DNA of 64,000 nt from assembly GCA_973895155.1 (NCBI GenBank), contig OZ316893.1, positions 26,412,001 to 26,476,000 of the forward strand, written 5' to 3'. A program made the translations under genes and the position numbers. Positions 59,537-64,000 of the stretch are shown one piece after another. Source of the DNA: Marsupella aquatica. Taxonomy: Eukaryota; Marchantiophyta. Within the stretch, counting starts at the first letter, position 1, and every line of letters begins with the position of its first letter. The notes beneath the pieces were generated by a model that was not told the origin of the DNA, ran no database searches, and saw only the letters and a program-made list of their open reading frames with translations.

Positions 59537-62533
59537 TTGAGATTCTAGGGCATTGATACTTTAGGGAATGACTATATGACTTCCATAAATGTTTTTACAT
59601 AATGTTGTTTTTTTATAGAGCATTGCCTCGATACCGGGATTATAGTAATTTTTTCATTATGGAACCAAGGAAATTCCAATTTGCATAAGCATTGTTGTGG
59701 AATACTATTTTAAAATACCATTGTTCTTGTTATACATAGTGTTTTTAATTAATTTATTGCTATAGAGCTACTTGAGAATTCTTTTGGGGGGAGTATTGTT
59801 GATGAATTCAAGTTTTCAGAGAGCGCTACTGAAATTTTTTAGAGAAAAACTACAAGTAATTTTTTGGAAACAAATCTTCCAAAACTCATATTTTCATACA
59901 GCGCTGCTCTTGTTACAAAGAGTGCTTCGAGTACTTTGCCGTTGCAGAGCTACAAAAGATTTTAAATGTGCATCTTCACTCCATTCCATTTACATTCTCA
60001 ATTTGGCATTGAGGTGAGCACATAATGGTCTTAGATTGATATAAATGTAGGTGAACAATTAATGAGAGAATTTATCATCCATTTAGAGTTAAATTATCTC
60101 ATGATTAGGTGTAAAATGGTATGTCCCCTGTCACACAGTCCATGGGGATAACCAGGGCAGACTTGCCGGTCCATCCAAGCTTTTGTTTCTGATCCATGCC
60201 TGGAAAATAAAAAAAGGAAATGTGAAGGAAAGTAAAAAAGGAAAAATCAAGAAAGACAAGTAAGCTTCGTATAACCGACTTTTGAGACGCCCTATGAAGA
60301 AAGAAGTGTCTCGGATTAGGCGGACGTTATAATATTATGAACTCTTGAGACTTGAGATGAGATGAGACATGACAAGATTTGGACCCACAGTAGCTCTGGC
60401 TCGAAGGCGAAGGAGTTGTGCAAGCGTTTTCTGCGACCATCCATCCAGCGCGATTGGTCATTGGTGTGTTTCTCTTCAGTACCACAGCTGCGAGGATCAC
60501 GATTTACGAGAGGTGGGGGGAGGGCAAAGATCGATCGATCGATCGGGAGCATGCAGCACGAGAACGAGAAAAGCCCGCATTCAGAATCATTCGAAACTAA
60601 ATAACTCACGACTTTTCGGGAAAGGAATCCGTGATGACCCTTTTTCTTGTTCGCTCCGTTGACAGGAGATGAAATGAATGAGATGAGATGAAACGAAACG
60701 AAACGAAACGAAACGAAACGCCAGATCGAGGACGACGTCGAGACTGATTGACAAAAACAAACGTTGATGAAGTGAGATCTTGCCAACTTGAACAAGAACA
60801 GGGAGTAGGGACCGAGCCAGCCTAGTGCCTGTTGGCTAGTTGCCTGTCTGCTGGCTTCCCCCACTGATCCCCACGTAGTTCTCATGTAGTACGTACGGTG
60901 TTTGGTACTGAAAGCTTTGGGAGTTATGAGTGGAGTCTTGCACAGACTCGGGGGCGCGATTTGACGATTTCGGCATGCGTGAATGGCGTTGCTGTTGTCC
61001 ATCGATGTAGTGGATGGTGAGTGTGTAGGAGTGCGGTACTACACAGTCTGTGTGCAGGGCGTAAAGCGCTTGGGTTTGGTCAAGCACAGAACACGATGGA
61101 AGAGAACCTCCCGGTTCAGGTCTTCAGGTCGGTTTGGTCGTTTAGAGGTTACAGGCCACATTTGTTAGGACATGCGAGATCAATTTACCACATCAGCTCA
61201 CAGGTCCTTAAATGAGTGAACTCACAGGTCCTCATGAATGTGGTCTGCGTAACTGGTAATTCAATCCAGTCAACCATACCATGTAATGGGGGAGGGGGAG
61301 TTTGGTCTTATACATTGAGCTTCTGACGGGAAGTAAAGGAGTAATCAGACAACTAGACCACTAGACCACTAGACAAGCATTCCAGGTGATCGTTCCTACC
61401 TCTGTATTTATGACTGAAGGTGAGTAGTTCATGCGTTCCATGACCTCAGGCATGTCAGTGTGGCTCAGTCAGACAGGTTCCACGAGAATGTGCCATGATT
61501 GAACGTTTGCTCCCCAAATCAGCCTTGCTCATGAGATTCCCTGTTTTTCAGAAGACGTGACTTCATTGATTGGCGCCCTTTAATACAATCACACGCCTTT
61601 AATTAAGCAGACCTCACTTTTGTTGACTCGACTGTGAGTGAGATATGCAATTAATCAACTTTAAAGAGCTCCAGTCACAAACAACTAGCACAGGGAAGCC
61701 GAATGTAACGGAGGATGTTCCGGGTCGTTAGAATCATGAATCCAGTTGTGAAATTGGACTATTCAGGGGACCACATGGAGAGCACTCTGGAGTTATGAGT
61801 ATGGACGTGTATACTAGATCGCTTGGATGTAACGGGGATGATAAGGGATTTAGGACCATGAAAGTAGTGGTAAGATTGCAAACTTTTGGGAGGGGGCAGA
61901 TTTAAGAAGTATTTCAACAGATAAATCTGGACAAGTAGATGTCAAACTTCAGAGATCACTTAAATCTTCTCATTCGAAAATAGGAATAAATGAGACGCCG
62001 CTTGAAGAACTATATGACAGATTTCCACAGAAAATTGCTGTGCTAGGGAAAGGAAATATTGTTGAGAAAGCCGGCAGAACTTAGACCGGCTTTGTCTCCA
62101 AACTACTGTAACTTGTTTTAATTAATTGTCGGGCTGAAATGCTACAATTGATTTCAGTACCCAGCTGTATGTCCTACCTGCCTAGCCTAGCCTAGTCTAG
62201 TCTTGCCTTGCCTAAGCCTAAACCTCTCAATCTTCTGAGGAATCGACAGAGAACTTGTTTCCTTTACAGCTGGGTGAAGCCAGGACATTGGAAATTGGAA
62301 ATTGGAAACAATCGGTAGTTGTCCTTGTTTTGTTGCGTGTTATTGAGTGGACCGACAATACTGAGCGGGCGGTCGAAGAATTGTCCAAACAAGTAAATTA
62401 ACGTACGCTCTATCAGTGCCTCCATATTGAAAGCATGAGGGATCCATCAGACCGTGACATACAACCAGCGCTTGTGGACGAGAGGCTTTGTAATTGAAAA
62501 GTTGGAGGCTGGCACACCACGAATGAAACCAGA
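59537..62533. other. Intergenic region between the copia element and the glycosyltransferase
   Basis: Contains simple repeats: (AAACG)n at about 60690-60720, (GATC)n at about 60531-60542 and CCTAG/CTAGT words near 62181-62205. A 228-codon minus-strand frame at 60316-61002 spans the (AAACG)n tract and has no motif. The end next to 62534 should be the 3' untranslated region of the glycosyltransferase gene. Confidence 0.45.
60690..60720. repeat. (AAACG)n microsatellite
   Basis: Six consecutive AAACG units following a GATGA-rich stretch. Confidence 0.9.
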
Positions 62534-63552
62534 TCAGAACTGGACGCATTTTAGGGGTTCACCGGTAACTACATCCACAGTAACGACTTCGGTCTTTTCA
62601 CACTCTATTACATCCTGCCCCAGCTTAGCTCCGGTTGATTTCAACCCTTTCAAACTGGCAGCTTGGTTGAACAGGTTTACAATAGGTAGCTTAGAGGCGA
62701 GAGGCAACTTCCGCTGGGGAAGCAGTGGCACAAAATTCTGCTGCATAAGTGGAACCTCGAAGTCCACTTTCCTGTGCGCAAGTGCGTTTTCTGATGCATT
62801 AATGTGTGCACCGGGCTCCAGATGGTTGGTAGAGAAGCTGGTTTGGTTAGGGAAATTGGGATAGAGAGTCACATACCCGCGCAGGTACATTAAATCAATG
62901 AGAAATTTCTTCCATGAGGCTTGCCACCCATTTGTTCTGGACCGCGGAATTTGCACTGCGTTTATCTTCGCATCTGCAGTGTAGCGCATGCCCATGTATT
63001 TATAGAACTCACGCCAACGCTCGGGGAAAAAGAGAGATCCCCAGCTGCAGGGAAGTTGGTGCAAGTATGGAGTGTTTGGGTGCAACCATTTGAAATAATC
63101 TGTAGCATTCCAGGTGGGTCTCTCTTTCACAACCTCCACCACCCTTGGGGTGTAGAGAGCTATAGCATTCAGCTCAGGAATTGAAATTGACGGATCATAC
63201 CGGTATGCTAGAAGAGCATACTTGAGCCACATGTAATAAAATGGAGAAACTTCTATATCATCTTCAAGTAATAGTCCGTAATCATCATCTGATGCCGGGT
63301 ACCAGCTCTCACTCACAGCCCGAATGAGCCCACCCTGGATAATCCTTCGTCGAACGATTTTTTGTCCATGGGGCCAGACGAAGTTACCGACCAAATTCAA
63401 TGTCTGTCCATCCACTCTGCTGTCCATGTTAAAAGAAATGTCAATCGTATCACCCAGGTAGTGAGCGTTGGTGATGGAATTCAGCAACCGTAGCAAAGAT
63501 CGTGGACGACTCTGGGTGATAATGTTGATGGAGATTCTCATCTTGTTCCAGT
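62534..63552 (-). CDS. GT2-like glycosyltransferase, C-terminal exon (partial gene)
   Basis: Probably a plant membrane-anchored glycosyltransferase of the family annotated in Arabidopsis around AT5G60700/AT5G12260; donor and acceptor are unknown to me. One large exon of 1,019 nt encodes about 339 residues to the natural stop at 62534. The GT-A start is MRISINIITQSRPRSLLRLL. The metal/sugar-nucleotide site is probably the EDD in YGLLLEDDIEVSP. Further conserved stretches are RRRIIQGGLIRAVSESWYP, HPNTPYLHQLPCSWGSLFFP, SRTNGWQASWKKFLIDLMYL and NFPNQTSFSTNHLEPGAH. The exon opens at the acceptor TCTGCAG/ACTGG (63552), so the N-terminal exon or exons, expected to carry the membrane anchor, are missing; they are not evident in 63553-64000. 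Frame, motifs and C-terminus look intact. Confidence 0.93.
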
Positions 63553-64000
63553 CTGCAGAGACATTACTCGCCAACACAGTCCCTTATCAGAAGTTGTTCA
63601 AAACTAAGTGAAATATTTCTGCTGTTCAACCCCTAGCAGATCTGGAGAATCAAATAGCTGTACTTTCTCAATCCGAACTTTCATTGGAAAATATCCGAGG
63701 AAATTTGATGGGGAACACTATCTCAATACAACCTAGCTATTCAATCCTTTCCACAAACATACTCCACATATTGGGACGCTTTAGATCATAGGTTTATTTC
63801 AAGGGCATCCCCCAACGGCATTCACTCTCAAATATACAGAAGGAGAGTGGATGGCCAGGAACTAAAGAGAGAAATTCAGAATCATAAGGCAGCGGGGCAG
63901 AAGAGAGGAGTGAACAAAACAGAGTGGATAGAAGTGAGACGAGCGTTACTTCGAAGCGCCGCAGATTTAACGTCAGGCATCCACAGTGCATGCTGAATAG
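63553..64000 (-). other. Probable intron and upstream sequence of the glycosyltransferase gene
   Basis: Immediately 5' of the last exon in gene orientation. A 65-codon minus-strand frame (63991-63794) begins MHCGCLTLNLRRFEVTLVSL and has a hydrophobic stretch that could be a signal anchor, but I see no conserved family sequence and no clear donor, so I do not call it exon 1. The true upstream exon most likely lies beyond 64000. Confidence 0.35.

Noticed and set aside
60316-61002. 228-codon minus-strand open frame
   Set aside because: It reads through an (AAACG)n microsatellite (giving repeated FVSFRFVSF), has no domain and sits between gene and transposon; judged chance.
63794-63991. First exon of the glycosyltransferase with a signal anchor
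   Set aside because: A hydrophobic stretch is present, but there is no conserved family sequence and no convincing donor joining the acceptor at 63552.
1-64000. CRISPR arrays, operons, prokaryotic islands
   Set aside because: All direct repeats are contiguous tandem or dispersed eukaryotic types; no regularly spaced short repeats with unique spacers, and genes carry spliceosomal introns.

Overview
This window looks like nuclear DNA of a land plant. Five protein-coding genes are supported, four of them complete. All are conserved eukaryotic or plant families, and four carry spliceosomal introns with GT-AG borders that keep the reading frame. Plant hallmarks are a PH-RhoGAP of the REN1/PHGAP family, an alpha-type plant Aurora kinase, a plant GT2-like glycosyltransferase, and a Ty1/copia element primed by initiator-Met tRNA. 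I lean towards a bryophyte or other non-flowering lineage from the gene style and the wide repeat-filled spacers, but this is weakly supported.

Layout. 1-3.5 kb: no gene, degenerate transposon-like sequence. 3.5-6.8 kb (-): tubulin-folding cofactor B, 9 coding exons, 269 aa. 7-10.4 kb: AT-rich duplicated repeats, then a diverged satellite array with an embedded 42-bp minisatellite. 11.2-12.6 kb (+): intronless UBR7-type UBR-box/PHD protein, 457 aa, behind a leader with a tandemly triplicated block. 14.0-15.6 kb: a cluster of inverted and direct repeats. 16.7-26.2 kb (-): REN1-like PH-RhoGAP, 22 coding exons, 925 aa. 26-40 kb: long intergenic region with GC-rich and dispersed repeats, AT-rich inverted arms and a G-rich tract. 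40.1-42.5 kb (+): alpha-Aurora kinase, 9 coding exons, 287 aa. 42.5-48.9 kb: no recognisable gene. 48.9-59.5 kb (-): a decayed Ty1/copia retrotransposon with 5-bp target duplication TTTTC, itself hit by two insertions: a 1,852-bp solo-LTR-like element in one LTR (flanked by TGCAT) and a 1.88-kb element in gag (flanked by CCCTCT). 62.5-63.6 kb (-): last exon of a GT2-like glycosyltransferase whose 5' part lies beyond, or is not recognisable within, the window.

The gene exon structures were worked out by hand from splice sites, frame and family conservation; for the four complete genes the exon lengths sum exactly to an open frame. Three genes touch the cytoskeleton or division (tubulin folding, ROP signalling, spindle kinase), but they are separate transcription units and I see no operon-like or cluster logic. 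I found no convincing undescribed multi-gene system; the most unusual material is the nested retroelement structure and the several unclassified repeat families.
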